This document shows, one piece after another, positions 1 to 7,250 of a stretch of 15,507 nt of DNA. This stretch comes from DASQUK01 sp046726215 (GTDB lineage Bacteria; Actinomycetota; Acidimicrobiia; Acidimicrobiales; VFJN01), in NCBI GenBank assembly GCA_046726215.1, contig JBKPAA010000135.1, forward strand, positions 1-15,507, in the 5' to 3' direction. The position numbers and the translations under genes were made by a program. The notes under the pieces were generated by a model, which worked only from the letters and a program-made list of their open reading frames with translations, was not told the DNA's origin and made no database searches. Every line of letters starts with the position of its first letter. Position 1 is the first letter of the stretch.

Positions 1-88
1 GCTCGGTCCCACCGCATGATGTCGCCAGGACCTGCGCGCCATGGCAGGCTCGTCGAGACCAGATTCTTCGGCGGCTTGGTGTAGCGAC

Positions 89-299
89 ATGGTGAAGCTC
101 ATCTACATAGCCAAGGTGTCTCTTGACGGCTTCATCGAGGACGCAAGCGGCAGTTTCGAGTGGACCGCGCCCGACGAGGAGGTCTTCGCGTTCATCACCG
201 ATCTCGTGCGCTCTGTCGGCACGTACCTCTACGGGCGGCGACTGTATGAGACGATGGCCGTCTGGGAGACCGACGCCACCCTGGCCGCGCAGTCGGAGC
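89..299 (+). pseudogene. Dihydrofolate reductase/RibD C-terminal-like protein, 3'-truncated copy
   Basis: The first 70 residues, from ATG 89 (MVKLIYIAKV), match the N-terminal half of the RibD C-terminal/DHFR-like family, which usually has about 180-190 residues. Visible family features are the SLDGFIED segment after strand 1 (about residues 11-18) and YLYGRRLYETM (about 46-56). By my count 55 of these 70 residues are identical to a second copy at 5946, with no gaps. The match stops at AAQSE. From there the same frame runs to a stop at 469, but through DNA that codes in another frame for a ferritin-like protein, so the C-terminal half is lost. No Shine-Dalgarno is evident before the ATG; an in-frame ATG at 41 precedes it but falls outside the family alignment. 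A chimeric 126-residue product is possible but unlikely to fold as a reductase. Confidence 0.75.
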
Positions 300-612
300 C
301 GATGGCGGCGACCTGTTCGGCTGGCCCCAGCTGGAGCCCATCACCAGCGTGGACGCCGCCGTGCGAGCCATCGAGACCATCGTCGAGCAAGGGGAGGGAC
401 CCCGGGGCGACTGGCGCAACGCCCACTTCGGCCGCTTCCTCAAGGTCCTTGACGAGTACCTGGCCATGATGCAGGCGAACCCTGGCCTCGAGGTCGCCCG
501 CCCGGTGCTCCCGGCCCTGGTGCGGCCGCCCGAGAGCGGCGAGGAGGCCGACCTCATCACCGACCCACGCACCGCCGGCATCGCCGACTTGGGCAACGTC
601 GGCTACGAGCTG
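300..612 (+). pseudogene. Ferritin-like (VioB-type) domain protein, internal fragment
   Basis: In frame +1 the DNA reads DLFGWPQLEPITSVDAA, then AHFGRFLKVLDEYLAMM, then DLGNVGYEL. This is the pattern of the ferritin-like domain found in the iminophenyl-pyruvate dimer synthase (VioB) group, where GYEL normally continues into a helix with a His-Thr-Glu metal/fold motif. Here it breaks off after GYEL at about 612 and the rest reads as unrelated sequence. The 5' part is also missing, because the frame enters directly from the truncated DHFR-like gene at about 299. So both ends are lost and only about 104 codons remain. The family name rests on recall of the motif pattern. Confidence 0.6.
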
Positions 613-795
613 CCAAACGTTAGTCGGCGGTCGTCATTCGGGTGCGCCAGAACCCACGCGGATCGCACGACCAGCCGTCGATCTCGCGGTTGAGGCCGGG
701 ATACGGACGGCCCCCGGGGACAGGCACGGTGGCGCACGCCCGACGCGAAGCCGAACTTGGCAGCGCCCAGAGCCCGGTCTGTCTACGTTGAGGTC

Positions 796-924
796 ATGCT
801 CGAGTCGGCGCCAGAGGTTCGTCGTCACTACCGGTCGGTGACTGTCGAGGCTGATCGGCTGGGCCGTGGCGGGGCGCCGATCGCGAGCGCGGGGTGCACG
901 GCTGTGTCGAGCCTCCGACGCTGA
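796..924 (+). pseudogene. Possible 5' scrap of a SAM methyltransferase
   Basis: A 42-codon reading frame from ATG 796 starts MLESAPEVRRHYRSVTVEADRL. It resembles the opening of class I SAM-dependent methyltransferases, in which a Pro-Glu-Val-x-x-x-Tyr helix is followed by Asp-Arg-Leu. It stops before any SAM-binding motif. A GAGG lies very close upstream. This may be chance, and I list it because the surrounding DNA is full of truncated genes. The rest of 613-965 shows nothing I can identify. Confidence 0.2.
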
Positions 925-965
925 CTGGTGAGCCGAGGCCATACCCGCGCGGTGCGCGCCGTGCT

Positions 966-1808
966 CTATCCGAGTGCGAGCATTGCCTCGGCGACCTGGC
1001 CGGCTGCCGCACCGGGGATGGCTGTGGCGGCCTCCTCGAGGACGAGAAGTCGTGCGCCCCCGATCTCGTGCGCGATCGCCTCGCCGTTGCCGATGGGGAA
1101 GAACGGGTCGCGTTGGCCGTGGACGACGAGCGTGGGGATCTCGATCTGGGGTAGGCGCTCGCGCCAGCGGGGTTTGCAGTTGAGCTTGGAGAACACCATG
1201 GCCATCTGGTTGGCCATCTGGACCGGGGGGGCGGTGCCGGGGGTGCGGTCCCAGATGCGCGCGGCGATCGCGCGCGCGGCGACGGGGTCGTCGCCGCGGA
1301 TCCCCGCGCGGGCGGCGGCGTACTCTGCCACCGCGTCGCGGTCGGTCCAGTCGGGAATCGGTTGCGCGAACAGCCGGCGCATCGTCGCCTTGTCGTGGTC
1401 GGGGAGGTCATCGTCGGGCGGGCCGGGCGCGACCGGGCGGGTGCCGGCCAGGGTGAGCGCCGAGAACGCGCCCGAATGGTCGAGCGCGGCCACCTGGGCG
1501 ACCATCCCGCCGACGCCGATCCCCGCGAGGTGCGCGGGCCCGCCGCCGGGCGTGTCGGCGAGGGCCGCGGCGTCGGCGGCGAGGTCGCGCAGGGTGTAGG
1601 CGGGCGCGTTCGGGTTGGCCGTCGTGGACTCGCCGCTGTCGCGCAGGTCGTAGCGCACCACGCGGCGGCCGCCGGCGGCGAGGCGCTCGCAGAGCGCGTC
1701 GGGCCAGGAGAGCATCGTCGTCCCGCCCGCGAGCAGGACGAGTGGCGCGTCGTCGTCACCGAAGGACTCGACGCCCAGGGCCACGCGATTGGCGTTGACG
1801 GTGGTCAT
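966..1808 (-). CDS. Alpha/beta hydrolase-fold protein lacking the catalytic Ser and His
   Basis: A 280-residue protein of normal length for the family. It shows the strand-loop LVLLAGG (about 23-29, oxyanion region), RYDLRDSGES (52-61), a nucleophile-elbow region LAGIGVGGMVAQ (94-105) and the acid region VVHGQRDPFFP (228-238, Asp234). In active relatives the elbow reads G-x-S-x-G, but here it is G96-I-G98-V-G100, with Gly (GGC) where Ser (AGC) is expected. The C-terminal G-x-G-H-x-x-P segment is replaced by EEAATAIP, with Thr262 at the expected His. The frame is otherwise intact and shows no decay. The ATG at 1808 lies 4 nt after the stop of the SnoaL-like gene, so the two are probably one transcript. 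It could be a non-hydrolytic member of the fold or a pseudo-enzyme. The fold call is firm; the substrate is unknown. Confidence 0.85.
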   Translation of the reverse strand: MTTVNANRVALGVESFGDDDAPLVLLAGGTTMLSWPDALCERLAAGGRRVVRYDLRDSGESTTANPNAPAYTLRDLAADAAALADTPGGGPAHLAGIGVGGMVAQVAALDHSGAFSALTLAGTRPVAPGPPDDDLPDHDKATMRRLFAQPIPDWTDRDAVAEYAAARAGIRGDDPVAARAIAARIWDRTPGTAPPVQMANQMAMVFSKLNCKPRWRERLPQIEIPTLVVHGQRDPFFPIGNGEAIAHEIGGARLLVLEEAATAIPGAAAGQVAEAMLALG

Positions 1809-1812
1809 CGGA

Positions 1813-2181
1813 TCAAGGCCGCTTGCCGTATCCCAGCGCCTCGACGATCTTCCCGTCCCGGACGCGCATGAGGTTCACCCCCCGGTAGTCCTCGGCGCCC
1901 GTGACCCGCCAGCGGATGACGGCGCGGTCGCCCTCGACGTCGACGTGCTCGACCTCGAACTGGATCGTGGGGTCGGAGGCCAATCCCTGCCAGCCGGCGA
2001 GGCATTCGTCGTAGCCCGTCCATCGGTTGCCGTCGGGCGCCGGGCCGGTGCCCTCCATCACGCAGTCGGCGGCGATGAGGTCGACGAGCTTGTCGGGTGC
2101 CCGCTCGCGGAACGCGGCGTTGAACTGGTCGATGACGGCCGTGGTGTCGGTCATGGCGGCATCGTCCGCCGCTGCGAGCAT
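1813..2181 (-). CDS. SnoaL/NTF2-like (nuclear transport factor 2 fold) protein
   Basis: A small cone-shaped alpha+beta protein of 122 residues from ATG 2181, or 113 from the internal ATG at 2154 (MTDTTAVIDQFNAAF). The opening helix, LVDLIAADCVMEGTGP, the central Trp-containing segment, VEGDRAVIRWRVTG and the final strands GVNLMRVRDGKIVEALGY are the usual order for SnoaL-like polyketide cyclase/NTF2 proteins. I prefer the start at 2181 because GAGGGAG lies 8 nt upstream, whereas 2154 has no ribosome site. It is the first gene of a two-gene operon with the hydrolase and is divergent from the HTH regulator. Proteins of this fold bind or isomerise small hydrophobic ligands. Nothing here fixes the ligand. 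Confidence 0.8.
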   Translation of the reverse strand: MLAAADDAAMTDTTAVIDQFNAAFRERAPDKLVDLIAADCVMEGTGPAPDGNRWTGYDECLAGWQGLASDPTIQFEVEHVDVEGDRAVIRWRVTGAEDYRGVNLMRVRDGKIVEALGYGKRP

Positions 2182-2190
2182 TGCTGCAAC

Positions 2191-2202
2191 TCCCTCGAGG
2201 GA
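2191..2202. promoter_or_regulatory. 12-bp perfect palindrome, candidate operator
   Basis: TCCCTCGAGGGA is a perfect palindrome in the gap of about 60 bp between the divergent SnoaL-like and HTH genes. It overlaps the Shine-Dalgarno of the SnoaL-like gene. Its position suits an operator for the adjacent HTH regulator, but that is inference from location. As a bare 12-mer in GC-rich DNA it could be chance. Confidence 0.35.
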
Positions 2203-2241
2203 ATGGCATTGAGACCCGGCATAGGCGACGATCACCTGGTG

Positions 2242-3008
2242 ATGACCCGGTTCCCGAGCGAGCTGCGCCGTTGGCGCTCGGCCCGCCGGCTGAGCCAACT
2301 CGAGCTGGCGGTGCGGGCAGGCACGACGCAGCGGCACGTGAGCTTCATCGAGCAGGGCCGCTCCCGGCCGGGGCGCAGCGTGGTCGTGCGGCTGGCGGAG
2401 TCGATGGAGCTCACGCTGCGGGAGCGCAACGAGCTGCTCCTCGCCGCCGGCTTTGCCCCGGCCTTCCCGGAGTCACCGCTCGATGACGCGGCGCTCCGGC
2501 CGGTCCGCGGGGCGCTGGACACGATCCTCGACGGCCACCTTCCGTACCCGGCGAGGTCGTACGGCCCCACGGCATCCTCGTCACCGCCAACCGGGCGTTC
2601 GACCTGTTCCACGAAGGCGTCGACCCCGCGTTGCTGGCGCCGCCGGCCAACATGTTCCGCCACGCCCTCCACCCCAATGGTCTCGCGCCCCGGGTTCGCA
2701 ACCTGCCCGAGTGGGGCCGGCACATCACCGAGAACCTGCGGGCACAGCTCGTACGGAGCCCGGACCCGTCGTTGGAGGAGCTGCTCGCCGAGCTCGAGGG
2801 CTACCTGCCGCCGCTGCCCCCACAGGCCGACTCGCTCGGCTTCGCCGTGCCCCTGGAGCTGGCCTCGGCAGACGGCGACCTCCGCCTCATCACCACGATC
2901 ACATCGTTCGCCACCGCTGCCGACGTGACGCTCGCCGAGCTGCATCTCGAGGCATTCCTGCCCGCTGACGAAGGCTCTGCCGAGGTGCTGCGCCGCCGAT
3001 GGGGGTGA
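2242..3008 (+). pseudogene. HTH (XRE-type) regulator with MmyB-like ligand domain, one frameshift
   Basis: The N-terminal XRE helix-turn-helix spans about residues 6-60 (LSQLELAVRAGTTQRHVSFIEQGRSRPG). An MmyB-like C-terminal domain follows, with the hallmarks NLPEWGRHI, LGFAVPLEL and DVTLAELHLEAFLPADE. The reading frame changes at about 2551-2553: after PYPA, restoring the family sequence (EVVRPHGILVTAN) needs one extra base, so a single-nucleotide deletion splits the gene. With that base restored it is about 255 residues, the usual length. The start at 2242 fits the family N-terminus; GTG 2239 and ATG 2203 are alternatives and no Shine-Dalgarno is clear. It overlaps the MmcQ-like gene by 10 nt and is divergent from the SnoaL-like/hydrolase pair, which it may once have regulated. 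The indel could be decay or a sequencing error. Confidence 0.8.
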
Positions 3009-3345
3009 CGATCGACGACGCCCGGGCGATCGCCGCCTCGCTCCCTCGTTCGTACGAAGCGCTCGTACGCGACCAGGTGAGGTTCCGGGTCGGCCGCATC
3101 GTCTATGCCGCGTCCTTCCAGGACGACACGATCATGGGCTTCGGCTTCCCCAGGGAGGAGCGGGAGGCGCTCGTGGCCTCGGAGCCCGACAAGTTTCCTC
3201 ATGCCCCGCCCCTCCGACATGCGATACGAGTGGGTCTGCGTCCGGCTCAACTCCATCGATGTCGACGAGCTGCGGGAGCTGCTCATCGACGCGTGGCGCA
3301 TGTGCGTCCCGAAGAAGGTGGCTGCCGCCCACGCGGGTTCACAAG
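2999..3345 (+). pseudogene. MmcQ/YjbR-like protein, frameshifted and fused out at its 3' end
   Basis: The sequence reads VTIDDARAIAASLPRSYEALVRDQVRFRVGRIVY, GFGFPREEREALVASEPDKF, then in the next frame MPRPSDMRYEWVCVRLNSIDVDELRELLIDAWRMCVPKKV. This is the complete order of the MmcQ/YjbR family, small CyaY-like fold proteins of about 115-125 residues. One extra T in the run at 3194-3196 shifts the frame. After VPKKVAAAHAG (about 3345) the family sequence is finished but there is no stop; the frame drifts on to 3515 through DNA that belongs to the GIY-YIG gene on the other strand. So the natural stop was lost, probably in the rearrangement that truncated the GIY-YIG gene. It overlaps the HTH gene by 10 nt and was presumably co-transcribed with it. 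Confidence 0.75.
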
Positions 3346-3409
3346 TGCACGATGTGTGCGCACCGAACCGTGCCCCATCCGCAGTCAGCAGAGTCGGGCG
3401 GAGGATCGG

Positions 3410-3655
3410 CCTGGTCGTGGGGGCGATCCCGAGTTGTTCGCACACATTCCTCCGGAACGATGAGCGTGAGAGATCGCTACCGCTCCTGAGGTGGTTATCC
3501 CAGATCCGCTCCTGAGGCCCGGCCTTCCCTATAGGTCGACCCGAGTAGACCGGCACGCCGTCGCGGTGCCACGCATAGAGGCCTGGCTCGGTGGGGACAT
3601 CACGCCTCGAAAGCTCAGCCGCACGATGCGCATTTGTGAGTTCATTCGCCGCCAT
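3410..3655 (-). pseudogene. GIY-YIG family protein, N-terminal domain only
   Basis: From ATG 3655 the frame reads VPTEPGLYAWHRDGVPVYSG (about residues 20-39). This is the GIY...YIG pair as GLY and VYSG, followed by QERIWDNHL and SRSSFRRNVCEQLGIA, the usual continuation in a bacterial GIY-YIG group. Family similarity ends at about residue 82 (about 3410). Beyond that the frame stays open but crosses the antisense of the MmcQ-like and HTH genes and has no family character. The C-terminal part is therefore missing. It faces the MmcQ-like gene tail to tail, and both have lost their 3' ends. Function in the full-length relatives I recall is uncertain (nuclease fold). Confidence 0.6.
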
Positions 3656-3792
3656 TCCGCTGCGTGACCCATCTCCCCATTCTGCTCGCCGACATCACAC
3701 CGCCCTTGCCGCCGGGAGCGTGGCGTCGACGTAGCCGTGTAGCCATCGACGCTGTCCCGAGACTGCGAGCCGGCTATGAGGTGGATGCCGGA

Positions 3793-4233
3793 TCAGCTGA
3801 CCCCTGCTCGCTTCTCGCGGAGGATTCGCACGGCGTCGGTCGACGTCAGGGCCCAAGCCACCAGAACAGGTTGGAACACCAGCCGGATGGCGCGCTTGGC
3901 GTCCGTGTCCAGGCCGAAGGCGTCCACGTGACCCGTGTATTGCGCGATGTTGCCGGGGAACACGGCCACGAAGAAGGCGGCTGCTGTGCCGCCGACCACC
4001 GCGCGGGCAGGTTGCCTCCAGGTCCCGAGCAGAGCAGCGCCGAGCGCGAGCTCGACAACGCCTGAGACCACGACGACGAGGTCAGGGTCGGCCGGGAACC
4101 ACGACGGCACCTGTGCTTGGAACTCTTGGCGCTGCTTCGTGAGATGTCCGGTACCAGCTGTGAGCAGCGCAGCGCCGAGCGCAAGCTGGCCCATGGCACC
4201 CAGGGCTCGGCGCGCCGTCGAGGCTGCGGCCAT
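3793..4233 (-). CDS. DoxX-like integral membrane protein
   Basis: A 146-residue hydrophobic protein with four likely transmembrane segments at about 10-28, 51-70, 77-93 and 115-133. The pattern GTGHL early, PGNIAQY in the third/fourth segment region and a terminal FQPVLVAWAL is that of small DoxX/DoxD-like four-helix membrane proteins. I chose the ATG at 4233 over one 81 nt upstream because AGGGAGGA lies 6 nt before it, one of the best ribosome sites in the window. The frame is intact. It is divergent from the aldolase gene, with about 230 bp between starts. The role is unknown; some relatives act in redox stress or quinone-linked chemistry, but nothing here shows that. Confidence 0.75.
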   Translation of the reverse strand: MAAASTARRALGAMGQLALGAALLTAGTGHLTKQRQEFQAQVPSWFPADPDLVVVVSGVVELALGAALLGTWRQPARAVVGGTAAAFFVAVFPGNIAQYTGHVDAFGLDTDAKRAIRLVFQPVLVAWALTSTDAVRILREKRAGVS

Positions 4234-4463
4234 TGATGGTCCTCCCTGTCGGCGCGACAGCCAGCCGGTCCACTGGCCTGCCTGCCACGTCATGGTCGAC
4301 GTCCGCTTCGCCAAGATACGGGCTGGACCAAGTCGAGGTGCCTTGGACCGCGGAACTCGGTGGCGTCGCGACGGCCCTGCGGACGGTCTGTCACTAGGAA
4401 CGGCGACCTCGTGTTCGCCAAGATGGGGGCGTCAGACCCTGGCGAACGCGAGGGAGCGCGGCG
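4234..4463. other. Divergent intergenic region between DoxX-like gene and aldolase
   Basis: No gene is seen here. The 11-bp word TTCGCCAAGAT occurs twice in the same orientation about 107 bp apart (near 4307 and 4414), the second copy about 50 bp before the aldolase start. It may be a repeated regulatory word or chance. GAGGGAG at about 4450 is the aldolase ribosome site. Confidence 0.3.
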
Positions 4464-5351
4464 ATGGATCACCAGCAGCTCGAGAAGGTCCGCGATGGGA
4501 AGGGCTTCATCGCCGCTCTTGACCAGAGTGGAGGCAGCACGCCGAAGGCGCTGCGGCGCTACGGCGTGGGCGAGGACCAGTACGGCGACGAGACTGAGAT
4601 GTTCGACCGCATCCACGAGATGCGGACCCGCATCATCACGAGTCCGAGCTTCGGCGGCGACCGGATCGTGGGAGCGATCCTGTTCGAGATGACGATGGAC
4701 CGCCAGATCGACGGGCGGGACAGCGGGGACTACCTGTGGTCGGTGAAGCAGGTCGTCCCATTCCTGAAGGTCGACAAGGGGCTCGCCGAGGAAGTCGACG
4801 GTGTCCAGCTCATGAAGCCGATCGGGGGTCTCGACGGCCTGCTCGACCGCGGCGTCGCCAAGGGCATGTTCGGCACGAAGATGCGCTCGGTCGTGAAGCT
4901 GGCCGATCCCAAAGGGATCGAGGCCATCGTCGCCCAGCAGTTCGAGGAGTGCCGGACCATCCTGTCCGCTGGCCTGGTCCCCATCCTCGAGCCCGAGGTC
5001 GACATCAAGAGCCCCCAGAAGAGTGCGGCCGAGGAGCTCCTCAAGGCGGCGATCCTGGCCCGCGTCGATGACCTGCCCGCCGGCCAACAGGTCATATTCA
5101 AGCTCAGCCTGCCCGACGAGGACGGCTTCTACGGCGACCTCGTCGCCGACCCGCGGGTCATGCGGGTCGTCGCGCTGTCCGGCGGCTACTCGCGCGACGA
5201 GGCCAACGACCGCCTCGCCCACAACCCGGGCGTCATCGCCAGCTTCTCGAGGGCCCTGACCGAGGGCCTCACGGCCCAGCAGAGCGACGAGGAGTTCGAC
5301 GCAGTGCTCGACGCCTCGATCAAGAGCATCTACGACGCGTCCATCACCTAG
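4464..5351 (+). CDS. fda: Class I fructose-bisphosphate aldolase
   Basis: A Schiff-base aldolase that cleaves fructose 1,6-bisphosphate to dihydroxyacetone phosphate and glyceraldehyde 3-phosphate in cytosolic glycolysis/gluconeogenesis. It has 295 residues, the length of the bacterial single-domain class I enzymes (about 296 in the Staphylococcus type). Catalytic features are all present: ALDQSGGST (18-26, substrate-binding Asp20), TKMRSVVKL with Lys139, ILEPEVD with Glu177, IFKLSLP with the Schiff-base Lys213, and the phosphate-binding LSGGYSRDEAN (238-248). The assignments follow the order of the vertebrate enzyme. ATG 4464 has GAGGGAG about 8 nt upstream. The gene is intact, stands alone, and is the only clearly central-metabolic gene in the window. 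Its integrity among broken neighbours argues against uniformly bad sequence. Confidence 0.93.
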   Translation: MDHQQLEKVRDGKGFIAALDQSGGSTPKALRRYGVGEDQYGDETEMFDRIHEMRTRIITSPSFGGDRIVGAILFEMTMDRQIDGRDSGDYLWSVKQVVPFLKVDKGLAEEVDGVQLMKPIGGLDGLLDRGVAKGMFGTKMRSVVKLADPKGIEAIVAQQFEECRTILSAGLVPILEPEVDIKSPQKSAAEELLKAAILARVDDLPAGQQVIFKLSLPDEDGFYGDLVADPRVMRVVALSGGYSRDEANDRLAHNPGVIASFSRALTEGLTAQQSDEEFDAVLDASIKSIYDASIT

Positions 5352-5945
5352 ACCACACCTGGTGTCGCCTGGTCGCTCCAGCACCCGGGCGCAATCGGCG
5401 ACCGCCTACCTTGAACCGCCAGTTGGAGAACCGCGGCATAGGCCCGTCCGTGTTGTGGCGCGCCGGGTCGTCGCGTGCGTGGTGGTCTGGCTCGCGCCCT
5501 TGCCGTCGCGGACGCCAACGCTGCCGTCGCGCTGGGGCTCGACGACCGTGCCGTCACGCCACCGCCCGCCGGGCCGGTTGCGCCAGCGGACGCCCTTGCC
5601 GGCCGATAGCCCGAGTGCCACCAGCTCCGGACGCGAGGGCGCTGCCACTGGGTCAGTTCGGCTCGGCGACGGAGTCGGCTGAACCGCGATCCTGAGCCAT
5701 CGACACGAAATCATGGGGGGCTGCTCCGTGGAGGCGCATGGCGACTTGGTTCCTGCGGGCGGCCAGCATGACCTGCTTAGCTGCGACCCGCTCGCGCGAA
5801 GCGTGCTCGTGGCCAGCGCCGACGCGATCGCCGGGCCATTGATCTAATGGCACTTCGAGGACAGTGCGTATGGGTCATGGCGACCCCGAGGCGTCTCATT
5901 TACGCCTGCTCCCAGGCGCCGTCTCGCGGGCGCCTGAGGAGCGGC
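5352..5945. other. About 590 bp without a confident gene
   Basis: No intact gene is seen between the aldolase and the second DHFR-like copy. The minus-strand frame at about 5470-5640 looks like a relic and is listed separately. GAGGAG at 5936-5941 is the ribosome site of the DHFR-like gene that follows, 4 nt before its ATG. Confidence 0.4.
5470..5640 (-). pseudogene. Unidentified small-domain relic
   Basis: On the minus strand the stretch LVALGLSAGKGVRWRNRPGG followed by RWRDGTVVEPQRDGSVGVRDGKG has the look of real protein: alternating strand-like segments, Gly/Asp turns and low Ala-Arg slippage. The flanking parts of the same frame look like noise (runs of Thr/Arg/Pro). I recall similar VRWRxxPxGRW...DGSVGVRD segments from uncharacterised actinobacterial proteins but cannot name a family. 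It has no plausible start or stop, so it is at best a fragment. Boundaries are approximate. Confidence 0.3.
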
Positions 5946-6507
5946 ATGGCCAAGCTGATCTACGTGGCGAATGTGTCCCTTGACGGCTACATCGAGGACG
6001 CGCACGGCGGGTTCGAATGGACCGCGCCCACCGACGAAGTCTTCACCGTCATCACTGATCTTGTGCGCCCCGTCGGTGCCTACCTCTATGGACGGCGCAT
6101 GTACGAGACGATGGCAGTGTGGGAGGCCGACCCCACCCTGGCCGCCCAGTCGGAGCTCAGGGCCGACTTCGCGAACGTCTGGCAAACGGCCGACAAGATC
6201 GTCTACTCCACGACGCTGCACGCAGTCTCGACCGCCAAAACGACGGCTCGAGCGCCGCTTCGACCCTGATTCGGTCCGCGACATGAAGACGTCCGCCGCC
6301 AGCGACTTCATCGTCGGCGGGCCGACCCTCGCAGCACACGCGTTCAACGCCGGGCTGGTCGATGAGTGCCACCTCTTCATTTGTCCGGTGCTCGTCGGTG
6401 AAGGCAAGCCCGCATTCCCCAGCGACGCCCCCGCCCAGTTGGAGCTGCTGGAGGAACACCGATTCGACAACGGTGTCGTGTATCTCCGCTACCGCACCCA
6501 GAGCTGA
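5946..6507 (+). pseudogene. Dihydrofolate reductase/RibD C-terminal-like protein, full length with one frameshift
   Basis: From ATG 5946 (MAKLIYVANVSLDGYIEDAH) to stop 6505-6507 this covers a whole RibD C-terminal/DHFR-like domain. It includes AYLYGRRMYETM, the NADPH-site region DFIVGGPTLAAHAFNAGLVDE, and the terminal HLFICPVLVGEGKPAF and VVYLRY. One extra base at about 6243 (after TAKT) moves the protein from one frame to the next; without it the product is about 186 residues, the family norm. Relatives act on pteridine- or pyrimidine-like substrates with NAD(P)H, but many are uncharacterised. The first 70 residues pair with the truncated copy at 89. GAGGAG 4 nt before the ATG supports the start; an upstream in-frame ATG at 5847 adds 33 residues with no family match. 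Confidence 0.8.
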
Positions 6508-6589
6508 CCCTCCAGGCGGAAGCGCACCGTCGCTTCGCTTCGACGATACAAACTGGGGCCGCGTCTCAGGGACGAACAACGGATGCTGG

Positions 6590-6910
6590 AAGCGGGGGGT
6601 GCCGGCGGCGCGCGCGGGCTTGTACCGAGCGTCGCTCCAAGGTGACCGATAACGCCGGCCGTCCGCACCTGGTCGCGACGCACATGTTGGTGAAGAACCC
6701 GGCGACGACCAGGCCGGCCACGGCTGCCCGGCGCAGTCCAGTCCGAGGTTGTTCCCCAAGAGCGCGCCGTGGACGTCCCTGGTGACCACCTCGCCGTCCG
6801 GGGACTGAGGCCCTTCGGGGCGCCGGTGGGGAGCGCCGCCTTGAGAGGCGAATCGGCCTCCCGCGGGTCGTGCAGCATCAAGACGACCGCACACTCGACG
6901 CGCGGTTCGG
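6590..6910 (-). pseudogene. Isochorismatase-like cysteine hydrolase, heavily frameshifted remnant
   Basis: Three minus-strand frames carry successive pieces of one protein: HDPREADSPLKAALP (about 6820-6870), GEVVTRDVHGALLGNNLGL (about 6740-6800), then AGLVVAGFFTNMCVAT followed by SVTL (about 6635-6715). VVAGFFTNMCV is the strand and nucleophile loop of the isochorismatase-like hydrolases, with the catalytic Cys present. A further shifted piece, SDARY (about 6615-6630), fits the next strand. At least three frame changes are needed, and no N-terminal DxQ motif is recognisable, so the gene is dead as read. Boundaries are approximate. Confidence 0.55.
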
Positions 6911-6974
6911 CTGCCGCCCCGGGGTGCCCCCGAACGCGCACTCTTGGGACGCGCGGCGACGGATCCTCGACGGA

Positions 6975-7012
6975 CACCGGCCGCCGGGCCGTCGGACCGC
7001 CGGCGGCCGGTG
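6975..7012 (-). terminator. 13-bp perfect inverted repeat just after the YCII stop
   Basis: The arms CACCGGCCGCCGG (6975-6987) and its exact complement (7000-7012) flank a 12-nt loop. On the minus strand the hairpin begins 3 nt after the YCII stop codon. Position and strength suit a factor-independent terminator or a 3' stabilising hairpin. There is no following U tract, which is common for high-GC actinobacterial terminators but leaves the call open. Confidence 0.5.
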
Positions 7013-7015
7013 CCG

Positions 7016-7250
7016 CTACCAATACATCCCGACCGGACGGACCTCGACTGCGCCGCCGATGCGGGCGGCGGGGATCCGTGCGGCGAAGGCGATGGTTGCG
7101 TCCTTGTCTTCGGCCTCGAAGACGTAGAAGCTGCCGGGTGTGGCGTCGATCCCGCCGACGGTCCCGTCGGAGGTGATCGTCTGGCCGTTCTGCGTCGCAC
7201 GGTCGTGGCGTCCTTCCGGTAGCCGAGGGGGAAGTTCGACTTCACGCCCG
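7016..7250 (-). pseudogene. YCII-related (DGPF) domain protein, 5'-truncated
   Basis: The minus strand reads QNGQTITSDGTVGG, then PGSFYVFEAEDKDATIAFAA, then RIPAARIGGAVEVRPVGMYW and stop at 7016. This is the whole C-terminal half of a YCII domain, a ferredoxin-like fold found alone or with sigma-factor/TetR genes. Just upstream, GYRKDATTVR in another frame is the preceding strand, so a single missing base at about 7193-7199 splits it. The N-terminal half is absent; the sequence instead runs into a TetR gene of opposite orientation at about 7250. The open frame on to 7426 is antisense to TetR and not part of this protein. Confidence 0.7.

Noticed and set aside
1789..2241. N-terminal extension of the HTH regulator frame
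   Set aside because: It is antisense to the SnoaL-like gene, and the HTH family start falls at about 2242.
5355..5365. ACACCTGGTGT after the aldolase stop as a terminator
   Set aside because: The stem is only 4-5 bp with almost no loop and no T tract; too weak to call.
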